Part shown: in pieces, positions 46,727-54,852 of the stretch
How positions within the stretch are numbered: the first letter of the stretch is position 1
Layout: every line of letters starts with the position of its first letter
Assembly: GCF_002260845.1 (NCBI RefSeq)
Contig: NZ_BEDT01000001.1
Coordinates: 620,001-684,000 of the forward strand
Reading direction: 5' to 3'
DNA from: Pseudolactococcus reticulitermitis
Lineage (GTDB): Bacteria; Bacillota; Bacilli; Lactobacillales; Streptococcaceae
DNA: 64,000 nt
Program-made: the position numbers and the translations under genes
Notes under the pieces: model-generated
Databases searched by the model: none
What the model was told of the DNA's origin: nothing
The model's input: the letters and a program-made list of their open reading frames with translations, nothing else

Positions 46727-47320
46727 TTAGTCGACTGTATCAAAACCATCTCGGTGCTGATGTTTACTCACAAAATAGTCTTGTTTTGGTGCGTCAAATA
46801 AAGAGCCGTTCGACTGACGCGCCGCTGTTTTATCAAAACCCGAGACTGGTTTACCTAATGAATGCTGCGATTGAACAACTTTTTTATTCGCCAGACCTTT
46901 GATACCTAGTTCATCTGATGTTGCCCGTTCCAATGGATTGACATAAGGTTTAACAGGTTTAGGTGCCACTGCATTTTCAAGCGCACGCTTTCTCGCCTCC
47001 TCAACCAAGGTTGATTTTTTCTTAGGCGGCGCCACAGTCGAAACCTTAAAATTCTTGCTGAGTGGTCGTTTGCCATTGACCGTCGGCGTTTGACGACGCA
47101 TCTCAAAAGAGCCAGCTGCTTCATTCGTTGACTCTGACATCACGCCTGATGAACCAGCTGCCTGATTTTTAGTAGATGCACCAAAATGCTCCATGGTCAT
47201 ATCAGGATTTCTGGTTAAAAGTTGTTGATTGGTCATAATCACCCGATTATCTGGTGTCAACACCGCATCGTCGGGCATAATCGGAAAGGTAATTTTATTT
47301 TTAGGATACAAATTTTCCAT
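46727..47320 (-). CDS. Hypothetical disordered protein between SNF2 and murC
   Basis: A 197-residue hydrophilic protein with no predicted membrane helix, rich in Asn, Lys, Pro, Ser and Gln, likely largely disordered. A basic patch (VAPPKKKSTLVEEARKRALE) sits near the middle. I do not assign a function. A gene of this kind is found between snf2 and murC in streptococci. The start at 47320 follows AAGG; an extended frame to 47407 adds a hydrophobic stretch without a ribosome site. Confidence 0.72.
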   Translation of the reverse strand: MENLYPKNKITFPIMPDDAVLTPDNRVIMTNQQLLTRNPDMTMEHFGASTKNQAAGSSGVMSESTNEAAGSFEMRRQTPTVNGKRPLSKNFKVSTVAPPKKKSTLVEEARKRALENAVAPKPVKPYVNPLERATSDELGIKGLANKKVVQSQHSLGKPVSGFDKTAARQSNGSLFDAPKQDYFVSKHQHRDGFDTVD

Positions 47321-47456
47321 AGGTGGCCTTACTTTCACTTGAGTTAAAAAATGTAGTGATAACAACTGTCGGTTAAACACGTATCCGACAAAAGATACTC
47401 TATCCATTGTACCAAAAATTTGAGGAATAGTCTCGGTTTATGCGAAATTCCAGCTA

Positions 47457-50400
47457 TCAAATCCCTAAAATAACCTTCATCTCATCTTTGGAAATGGCGC
47501 TATCGTCTGCCCCACCATCTAGCACCGTCGAGACCATATCACGCTTACTATCCTGCAGCGCCATGATTTTCTCCTCAATCGTGCCACGTGTAATCAAACG
47601 AATGACTTCCACCGTTTTCGTTTGGCCCATGCGGTGTGCCCGCGAAATGGCTTGTTCTTCGACCGATGGATTCCACCATAAGTCTATCAAAATGACGACA
47701 TCAGCAGACGTTAAGTTAAGGCCAGTCCCGCCAGCCTTGAGTGAAATCAAAAACGCATCTCGTGAGCCAGCATTAAAGGCCTTAACCATTTTCATTCGAT
47801 CTCTAATCGGTGTTGACCCTGTCAACTGATAACTCGAAATTCCCGCTTCCTCCAATTGTTTCTCGATATGCGGAAACATTTTTCGGAACTGTGAAAAAAT
47901 GAGTGGTCTGTGCCCAGCATCTTTGATTTGCTGCAAAAGCTCTGCCAAACTTTTGAGTTTGCCAGAGGTGCCTGTGTAATCCGGCATAAATAAAGCAGGC
48001 GTATCACAAATTTGACGTAAGCGTGTAATGCCCGCCAGAATTTCTATCTTCGAGCGTGAAAACTCATAGTCATTCATATTTCTCACGCGATTTTGAATGG
48101 CTTCAAGCTGCGCCAGATAGATAATTTTTTGCGACTCCTCAAGTTCACTGTACTGAATCATTTCAAGCTTGTCTGGCAATTCCAGTAGGACATCTTCCTT
48201 GCGACGACGCATGACAAAGGGTTGAATCATCCGAGCAATTGCATCGTGTTTCAGTTTACGGAATTTCTTACGCTCGCCTAAAATACCCGGCATGATGATT
48301 TGGAAAATCGCCCAAATTTCATCGATCCGATTTTCAATCGGCGTGCCTGATAAGGCAAAAATATGGTCGACTTTAAGCTGAGACAGTGCTTTATTGGTCT
48401 TAGAATTAAAGTTTTTAACCGTTTGTGCTTCATCAATCAATAAATAATTCAAATCAAACGATTGATAAGTCGTCACATCTTTCAAAAAGCTACCGTAACT
48501 GGTGATAAAAATCTGCGTTTGTGGATTTCTTAACAGGGTAGAACGTTCTTGCTTGGTGCCATCCACGACGACCACTTCAAGGTCTGGCGCAAACTTGGCA
48601 AACTCACTCGACCAGTTATAAATCAGACTAGAGGGTGAGACAATCAAAGCAGTATCGCCTTGAACGAGATTGCTTGCCAGATAAGTGATGGACTGCAAAG
48701 TCTTGCCTAACCCCATATCATCTGCCAACACACCACCCATGTGATAACTGCTCAGCATATTCATCCAACGCACACCGTCTTCCTGATAGGGGCGCAATGT
48801 CGCCTTAATCTGGTCTGGTTTTTGATAGGGAAAAGCGTGTGGATTGGTCAAATTATCATATAAGGCTTCAAATTTTTTGGAAAATGACACCCCATCTTGA
48901 TCGCCAAAAATTTTAGAAAGTTGGAAAGTTTTAAATGTCGGGACAGCAATTTTACCTGCGCCAACCTGCACAGCATCTGACATATCGGTCAAGACTTGCT
49001 TGACTGCATCAAACTGCTCGTCTAGTAAAATGAGCTGACCTGATTCGGTCACATAATAACCCGCATTCTCTTGCAGTCGTGCCACGAGTTTTGAAAATTC
49101 TTGCTCAGGGACATGGGGGAGGCTAAAATTAATTTCTAATAAGCCACCATTTTGATTTATGTCAATATCAAAATTCTCTGTGACTTGTAAGTCTTGAATG
49201 CTTGGCGAGAGGGTAACAGCACCTAATTTGGCAAATTGCGGGAGAATTTCCGTGAAAAATTCATAGATTGCCTCGCCTTTAGGTGGTACTGTCTGTGTTT
49301 CAAAGCCAACTGGAAAACCAGAACGTTTGACCAAATCAAAAATGCGTTTTTCTAACCGTAAATGTCGTGAAAAATCTAGGGTGTCTAAATCTCTAAAACT
49401 TGTGATTTGAAAATCGCCATAGTCAAAAGCGATTTGTAAGGTCAAGAAACGATCCAAGTCAAAGCTAAATAGCGGTTTAAATGGTCGAATTTTGAACGCA
49501 CTAGGCGCATCAACATAACCCAATTTTTCAAATATTTGTAAGGCCTGAGCTAATTTATCCTTGTCATCATAGTCAAAATAAATCATTCTTAATCCGTCAG
49601 ATGCCATGGGCACCTTGGATAAGAGGTTTAAAATCTCTAACTGCTCAGCGTCCAACTGATAGAAAACATGATCCCGATAGACGATTTCGCCCTCAAAGAA
49701 GGACTGATGTGGCATTTCTTTTATCGTGAGCTCAATCACGTCATCCAGAGGTTTGACCTCGAAATGGTACACATCACCCTCATCATCTAAGGGTAAAACA
49801 CTAAAATATCTAACAGGTTTTTCCGAAATTTTCATCGAAAAATCAAGCGCTGCAGTCAGCGCCAACAATTCTGGGAGCAGACCAGCATGAGGGACAAAAT
49901 AGCGACCGAGTTTACGAAATAGATTGGTCAGAGCCATTTCTTCCTGGCTCGGCGTGATTTTCAATAGATAGTTTAAAAAATCTTGGCTGGCTTGATCAAA
50001 ATGTGACAGTATCAGCGTGACATAGTGCGAGCTCCCAAGCAAATAAGTACCACCTTTTCGGAGCAAGGTAATAAAATGTGGCATATCTTTCACGATATAA
50101 GCCCGAGACATGGTCGATAAGCGAATTCTGAGCGTAAAGGCCAAGAAGTTGCCACTATAGTAAAAGGATTCGAGTAATTTCGGATCTGAAACTTCGACTT
50201 CTAAGGTCAATTTTTCTGACTGATTTGCCCATTTATCATCGTTGACTTTGGCTAGAAAATCAGACGATATTTGCAATTCTTTTGATTTTTCGACCTCGGC
50301 TTCGTAGGCTTTTTTTTCTTCCTCAACTGCTTCAGTATCTGCTTTTTTTAGATATTCTTCGACCGCTGCGATATGTTGGCAATAGCGTTTAGTGCGTTGG

Positions 50401-50570
50401 AAGACATCACAAAAACACAAGTCATTTTGACCGTCTAAGTCATAAACGACTTGCTCCCCATCAACATCAGCCGACAATTTCATGCCATTGATTGACACAT
50501 CGGTCATCTGGCCTTTATCAAAAAGTTCCGCACCCTCGGCACGGATACGCGCTGGCATCATTCGACTCAT
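47457..50570 (-). CDS. SNF2-family helicase with SWIM zinc finger
   Basis: A 1037-residue DEAD-like ATPase of the SNF2/RapA class. The N-terminal SWIM-type zinc motif (CFCDVFQRTKRYCQH, about residue 52-66) probably binds nucleic acid or protein. A long helicase-associated region (about 100-560) precedes the motor: DDMGLGKTLQSITYL (Walker A, about 616), DEAQ (motif II), SGTPIENR, and C-terminal SLKAGGTGLNLT and SRAHRMGQ (motif VI). Function in streptococci is unproven; roles in transcription or DNA repair are inferred. Confidence 0.92.
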   Translation of the reverse strand: MSRMMPARIRAEGAELFDKGQMTDVSINGMKLSADVDGEQVVYDLDGQNDLCFCDVFQRTKRYCQHIAAVEEYLKKADTEAVEEEKKAYEAEVEKSKELQISSDFLAKVNDDKWANQSEKLTLEVEVSDPKLLESFYYSGNFLAFTLRIRLSTMSRAYIVKDMPHFITLLRKGGTYLLGSSHYVTLILSHFDQASQDFLNYLLKITPSQEEMALTNLFRKLGRYFVPHAGLLPELLALTAALDFSMKISEKPVRYFSVLPLDDEGDVYHFEVKPLDDVIELTIKEMPHQSFFEGEIVYRDHVFYQLDAEQLEILNLLSKVPMASDGLRMIYFDYDDKDKLAQALQIFEKLGYVDAPSAFKIRPFKPLFSFDLDRFLTLQIAFDYGDFQITSFRDLDTLDFSRHLRLEKRIFDLVKRSGFPVGFETQTVPPKGEAIYEFFTEILPQFAKLGAVTLSPSIQDLQVTENFDIDINQNGGLLEINFSLPHVPEQEFSKLVARLQENAGYYVTESGQLILLDEQFDAVKQVLTDMSDAVQVGAGKIAVPTFKTFQLSKIFGDQDGVSFSKKFEALYDNLTNPHAFPYQKPDQIKATLRPYQEDGVRWMNMLSSYHMGGVLADDMGLGKTLQSITYLASNLVQGDTALIVSPSSLIYNWSSEFAKFAPDLEVVVVDGTKQERSTLLRNPQTQIFITSYGSFLKDVTTYQSFDLNYLLIDEAQTVKNFNSKTNKALSQLKVDHIFALSGTPIENRIDEIWAIFQIIMPGILGERKKFRKLKHDAIARMIQPFVMRRRKEDVLLELPDKLEMIQYSELEESQKIIYLAQLEAIQNRVRNMNDYEFSRSKIEILAGITRLRQICDTPALFMPDYTGTSGKLKSLAELLQQIKDAGHRPLIFSQFRKMFPHIEKQLEEAGISSYQLTGSTPIRDRMKMVKAFNAGSRDAFLISLKAGGTGLNLTSADVVILIDLWWNPSVEEQAISRAHRMGQTKTVEVIRLITRGTIEEKIMALQDSKRDMVSTVLDGGADDSAISKDEMKVILGI

Positions 50571-50710
50571 ATCATTTGTCCCATCTTCAAAGCATTTTCT
50601 AAAAGGCTAATACTCAAAATGCCCTATCTTTATTTTTAGTCGGCAATGTCACTTCATCTGCTTGATTTTTCTTCTATTTTCTTTGCCAACTGTGCTTAAA
50701 TTTTGGCACT

Positions 50711-50719
50711 ATTATACCA
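50711..50719 (-). promoter_or_regulatory. Extended -10 of SNF2 gene
   Basis: TGGTATAAT on the minus strand, about 140 nt upstream of the start at 50570. Confidence 0.5.
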
Positions 50720-50735
50720 TATTTTCTGGAAAATT

Positions 50736-51737
50736 TCAGGAATTTTCTTTTGCTGCCATCATTTTTAAAAAGGCCTGAATTAAAACATCTCGGTCAATCA
50801 GCCATTGCTTGCGCTCATCACGCAAATGAACCCGATTGGACAGAAAAATCACGGCTTGCTGTGTTTGTTAGTTCAACAAGATAAAAGTGCCAGTGTAGCC
50901 TGTGTGTAGCAACCATTGTCCCATACGGGTTTGCCTGGTGCCTTTAAGTCCAACTAAATCCCAAGCCAGACTGCGAGGCTTATCTGCCTGCGCATAGTCC
51001 TGCAATAAAGTGAGATAGGCGGGATTGGCGAAATAGGCTTGTGCAAAGGCAATCAAGTCGTCTAAATCAGAAAACAGCCCTGCTGAACCCGTATGTCGCC
51101 CAAAAACCTGTGCTTTGGGATCATGAACAACACCTTTGGGCAGATCCCAAGCTGTCGCGACGGTGCTATCGGGCGCTACAAATCCTGTGTGCTGCATGTT
51201 GAATGGCGTAAAGACTTGTACTTGTAAAATATCTGCCAAATCTTGATGATAGATCGCTTCTAACATGAAACCGAGTAAAATAAAATTCACATCTGAATAA
51301 TGAAAGCTTTTATCTGCCGTCACCGTAACGTGGTTGAGCGCCTCCCGAAGTTCCGTATAGGCTAAACGATTGCGATTTTTGATAAATGGGTCAATCCCTG
51401 AGGTATGCGTCAAAAGTTGGCGAATGGTCAGTAGCTCCCTGCCTGGGCCTTGAAACTCTGGATAGTGCATCATTAACAAATCATCCAGCCCGATTTCCCC
51501 CGACAGAATTAAATTAATCATCAGGGTGCCCGTCCCAACTACCTTTGAGACACTCGCTAAATCGTAAGCCATATCAGCTTCTAGCAGAACAGGTTCAGGC
51601 TTCAAGCGGTTATACCCCTTGACATATTTTTGGATAGCCGAGCCGTTGACAAGCGCAAAAGACGCACCTGGAAAAATGCCAGATGCGACGTATGCTGCCA
51701 CCAGTTCAAAAGGATTGTCCGGCATCGCGTCAATCAT
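50736..51737 (-). pseudogene. Beta-lactamase-fold serine hydrolase with in-frame stop
   Basis: The frame encodes a class C beta-lactamase/penicillin-binding-like hydrolase: SVSK (catalytic Ser-X-X-Lys, about residue 64), YSDVNF (Tyr motif) and HTGYTG (His-Thr-Gly). A TAA at 50868-50870 ends it after 289 residues at GTFILLN. The same frame then continues for 43 codons with family-like VIFLSNRVHL to a TGA at 50736. The last conserved strand is therefore cut off by one nonsense codon. It begins with ATGA overlapping the cppA stop. It may be a recent pseudogene, or a sequencing error. Confidence 0.8.
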
Positions 51738-52402
51738 TTCGTGAACCAAATTTCGATATTTTGACCATCTGTTAACGTCAAAATTTTACCTTTTTTATCC
51801 ACATAATAGCCCAGACCTAAGTCGTCTAATTGTGCCGCGATTTGATGTAAATCAACTTCTGGGCAGACTTCAAATTCAATAATCTCAAGATCCCAGACCT
51901 CTTCTGGATTGGTCAATAAATCTGGTCCTTGCGCGTCAAAATACGAGATTTTACCAAATGGCAGTTGAACAACGTGATTGTTTTCAGTTAAACCGAAACC
52001 GTCAACATAAAAAGCCAAAACATCCTCTAAATGACTGGCATTGAGCTGAATATCAATAATCTTAATATCCTGTGTCCCAGACTGACTTGGGACAATCTCA
52101 AAAACATCGCCTTCTGGTGAGGTCGCTTCAAACCCTTCTGTAAATTCTGGGCTTTCAATCACAATTTTGCGCAATTTTTTAACGCCATCTACCGTCCGTG
52201 TCCGCATACTTGGTGATTCTTCCAGAATTAATCGGGTATCTGTGCGTGTTTTAGCAGACTTGCCACCAAGCATCGCCCAAGCATTTTCTTCTGAGATGAC
52301 TTTCAAACCTAGCGTTTCTTTATAAAACGCCAGATTGAGATCACGATTATTGACACGGATGACGGGTACGGCTCTCTTGATGTTATCAAAAACTGTCTTC
52401 AT
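51734..52402 (-). CDS. CppA-like glyoxalase-fold protein
   Basis: A 222-residue protein with two vicinal-oxygen-chelate domains. The N terminus resembles streptococcal CppA (VPVIRVNNRDLNLAFYKETLGLKV, split here by about residue 14-36, and EESPSMRTRTVDG). CppA was described as a C3-degrading proteinase in pneumococci, but its fold suggests a different activity, so function should be treated as unknown. It is translationally coupled to the downstream serine hydrolase by a 4-bp overlap. Confidence 0.85.
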   Translation of the reverse strand: MKTVFDNIKRAVPVIRVNNRDLNLAFYKETLGLKVISEENAWAMLGGKSAKTRTDTRLILEESPSMRTRTVDGVKKLRKIVIESPEFTEGFEATSPEGDVFEIVPSQSGTQDIKIIDIQLNASHLEDVLAFYVDGFGLTENNHVVQLPFGKISYFDAQGPDLLTNPEEVWDLEIIEFEVCPEVDLHQIAAQLDDLGLGYYVDKKGKILTLTDGQNIEIWFTK

Positions 52403-52494
52403 TTTCTCTCTTTTTCTATTTTTTCACGTTGTTAAAATCATTTCAGATCCTAGGTCAGAAGCAATTTTACAATTAAGTCTTTACTAATATCTCT

Positions 52495-52523
52495 ATTATA
52501 GTCAACTCTAGCAAATTTTACAA
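52495..52523 (-). promoter_or_regulatory. Promoter of cppA operon
   Basis: TTGTAA-17 bp-TATAAT on the minus strand, about 100 nt before the cppA start. The remaining intergenic sequence shows nothing else clear. Confidence 0.65.
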
Positions 52524-52603
52524 AAATTTATCATTTTTTATGGGAATTTAATGACTGACACGAAACATGACACACCCTAGGATGATTATTTTCAGGTAAA
52601 TCA

Positions 52604-52632
52604 TTGTGAAAACTTATAAAATATGTTATCTT
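52604..52632 (+). promoter_or_regulatory. Promoter of CPBP gene, likely leaderless
   Basis: TTGTGA-17 bp-TATCTT, with the -10 ending 6 nt before the ATG at 52639. Confidence 0.45.
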
Positions 52633-52638
52633 ATAAAC

Positions 52639-53349
52639 ATGAATTATTTAGAAATCGCTCAAAAAAATGCGAAGCAACAGCCTATACTGTCTCCTCACGA
52701 GCCCTCTCATCAAACTTGGAAGACACGTCTCACTTTCATTTGGGCTTTGGTTTTATGGCAAGTCTCATCAGCCTTACCTGCGATTGCTATGAATCGCCAG
52801 GGCCATTTCGAGCTTTGGAAAATCGGCCTCTTTCTCCTACTTTTTGCCGCTTGTGTCTGGCTCTCTTATATCTGGGCACGCAAATATCAGTTAATCCCCC
52901 AAATCAACCGGCGCTACTTCCAACTTGGCAAAATCGCTGGTGGCTTTGGTCTGATGTTTGCAGTTGGCATGATTTCAGCTCTGATTATGGCGCTAACTGG
53001 GACTAATGGGACTGAAAATCAAGAGATTATTGATACTATCGGTAAAGTACTCCCTCCCCTTGTCTTTGTCATCATGACAACTTCTGCTGGTTTTTTTGAA
53101 GAGTTGATCTTTCGTGTGAGTTTGTTTGAACTTCTCTTTACCAAATGGCCTAAACTTGCTACAGTTTTAGCTTGGGCACTTTTTACCGCAGCCCATAGCC
53201 CGACAGACTTTGCAAGTTTTATGACTTATGGCCTGATGAGCCTTGTGTTGACGGGGCTATACGCTAAGTATCGTAACTTCTACCTGAATATGTCTGTTCA
53301 CTTTCTCTGGAATGCCTTAGGCATGATTAGCTTTTTCTTCCTGAGATAA
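52639..53349 (+). CDS. CPBP family intramembrane metalloprotease
   Basis: A 236-residue membrane protein with about seven helices and the Abi/CPBP motifs EELIFR (Glu-Glu...Arg, about residue 155-160), the HSP segment in FTAAHSP (about 186-192) and HFLWNAL (about 224-230), expected to form the glutamate-type active site. Such proteases in lactobacilli and lactococci are linked to bacteriocin self-immunity or prenyl-protein processing; the substrate here is unknown. A GTG at 52606 would extend it, but no site supports that. Confidence 0.88.
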   Translation: MNYLEIAQKNAKQQPILSPHEPSHQTWKTRLTFIWALVLWQVSSALPAIAMNRQGHFELWKIGLFLLLFAACVWLSYIWARKYQLIPQINRRYFQLGKIAGGFGLMFAVGMISALIMALTGTNGTENQEIIDTIGKVLPPLVFVIMTTSAGFFEELIFRVSLFELLFTKWPKLATVLAWALFTAAHSPTDFASFMTYGLMSLVLTGLYAKYRNFYLNMSVHFLWNALGMISFFFLR

Positions 53350-53363
53350 TGCTTGATAGCAAC

Positions 53364-53406
53364 AAAAAAACTCCTTGGTCAATTTGTTTGACCAAGGAGT
53401 TTTTTA
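53364..53406. terminator. Bidirectional terminator between CPBP gene and glpF
   Basis: Stem AAAAAACTCCTTGGTCAA with its complement around a TTTG loop, T runs on both sides. Confidence 0.9.
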
Positions 53407-53435
53407 GCATTCATTGTCAATGAAACAAGAATCGC

Positions 53436-54329
53436 TTATAAGAAAATGATTTTAAACAAGGCGATAGCAGAAAGTGCTGCCAAGATTGGTGCCAAGACCG
53501 GAACCCAAGCATACCACCATTTAGAATCAGCCTTGCTTTCGCCAAGGATAGATTTAGGCAGAATAGCGTGGAGGATACGTGGCCCAAGGTCACGTGCTGG
53601 GTTAAGACCAGGACCAGTAGGCCCACCGAGTGATGCAACCAGTGTCATCACAAGGAAACCAAGTGCCAAATGCGCAACTGCAAGGGAACCAACATTACCA
53701 GTTGTTAAACCAGCAATACCTTGTTGAACTTTAGTTGCAATATCCATATCCGCAACTTTCGTTCCAGCAGCACCTTGCGATGACAACAATTTGTCAATAG
53801 CAGGAATAACTTCAGCACCAAAGAAGTTTTTAGTCAAACCAAGTGCGCCGAAGAAAAGGACAAATGACCCGAAGAACTCATTGAGAAAACCATTGATAGT
53901 TGCACCACGGCGTGATGCTGCAGTCCCATCATCAACGTTGTCAATCGTTGAGAAAGTCCCAAGAATATGATTTGAGTTTGTCGTTTTCAAGTAGTAAGGG
54001 CGGTAAACCATGACGATAACGGCTTGACCAACGATTGCCCCAAGAATTTGTGCCACGATGTATTGTGCCACGTGTGCCCATGGGAAAAGGCCTGAAGCTG
54101 CAAGACCAAGTGTGAAGGCTGGGTTGATGTGGTTACCTGAAACATTACCAAACATCAAAGCAGGGATCATCACCCCACAGCCGTAGCCCCAAGCGATAGT
54201 CATCCAGCCTGAAGCGAATCCTTTAGTGCCTTTGAGGTCAACGTTTGCGACCGCGCCGTTACCGAGGATAATGAGAATTGCTGTTCCGAGGAATTCAGCA
54301 AGATATTTTGTCATCCATGTTACGTCCAT
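53436..54329 (-). CDS. glpF: Aquaglyceroporin
   Basis: A glycerol/water channel, 297 aa, six full helices and two half-helices with the pore motifs NPA in SGNHINPAFTLG (about residue 69) and in GPGLNPARDLGPR (about 245). The long loop around residue 120-150 (GTFSTIDNVDDG) is as in the lactococcal Gla protein. Its divergent position next to pepX is also as in L. lactis. AGGAG precedes the ATG. The upstream 54330-54520 shows no clear motif. Confidence 0.94.
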   Translation of the reverse strand: MDVTWMTKYLAEFLGTAILIILGNGAVANVDLKGTKGFASGWMTIAWGYGCGVMIPALMFGNVSGNHINPAFTLGLAASGLFPWAHVAQYIVAQILGAIVGQAVIVMVYRPYYLKTTNSNHILGTFSTIDNVDDGTAASRRGATINGFLNEFFGSFVLFFGALGLTKNFFGAEVIPAIDKLLSSQGAAGTKVADMDIATKVQQGIAGLTTGNVGSLAVAHLALGFLVMTLVASLGGPTGPGLNPARDLGPRILHAILPKSILGESKADSKWWYAWVPVLAPILAALSAIALFKIIFL

Positions 54330-54520
54330 TTTTGTGCGTAATCTCCTTTATGTTAAGTGTTTGAGTTAGCTGTTTTGAGGTTTAAAAAAACTCAAAATTC
54401 AAAACTCAGTGTTAATGATAAGTACCTTCTAAGTTTATCAGAAAACACAAGGCGTGTAAAGTCTTACTGAACATTTTCATGAAAGTTTAAGGTTTGTTTA
54501 AGACCTTTAATTGACCTTTC

Positions 54521-54529
54521 TGTTATAAT
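54521..54529 (+). promoter_or_regulatory. Extended -10 promoter of pepX
   Basis: TGTTATAAT (extended -10), placing the predicted start near 54536 and the pepX ATG about 317 nt downstream. Confidence 0.6.
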
Positions 54530-54535
54530 TTTGTA

Positions 54536-54852
54536 GAAGACCGCTAAATTAATCCAAAAGGTGTTAAACCGCGCTTAACGCCGTATGAAGCTAGGCAATC
54601 ACATGGTTCGGCGTTTACGCCGGTGCTATGATTTATCTTTTTCACTATGGCATTGGCGTTGCCACTTTAGTGGCTTACGGAAAAGTTAGAGACAACGTGC
54701 CTTAGCGATTTGACATTGGCACTTAGCGCTTTAGCGCATTACGTGCCACGCTATGTACAGTAGACTTGATTTTCGAAAAAAATCTTAGTCGCTGGACAAT
54801 CGATTAGGCGTTGACCGGTGTTGCGGTTTATAAACGAGATTAAGGAGACACG
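54536..54852 (+). promoter_or_regulatory. Long structured 5' leader of pepX
   Basis: A leader with several hairpins: AACGCCG/CGGCGTT (54577-54583 with 54609-54615), alternative CGGCGT-TT-ACGCCG (54609-54622), GCCAC-TTTA-GTGGC (54661-54674) and TGGCAC...GCGC-TTTA-GCGC...GTGCCA (54717-54747). The first two share a strand and cannot form together. It ends in AAGGAG before pepX. No known riboswitch class is recognised. Confidence 0.55.

Noticed and set aside
50720-50735. CodY-like box (AATTTTC..GAAAAT) upstream of the SNF2 gene
   Set aside because: It has one base too many in the centre compared with the 15-bp consensus and overlaps the end of the hydrolase frame; too weak to call.
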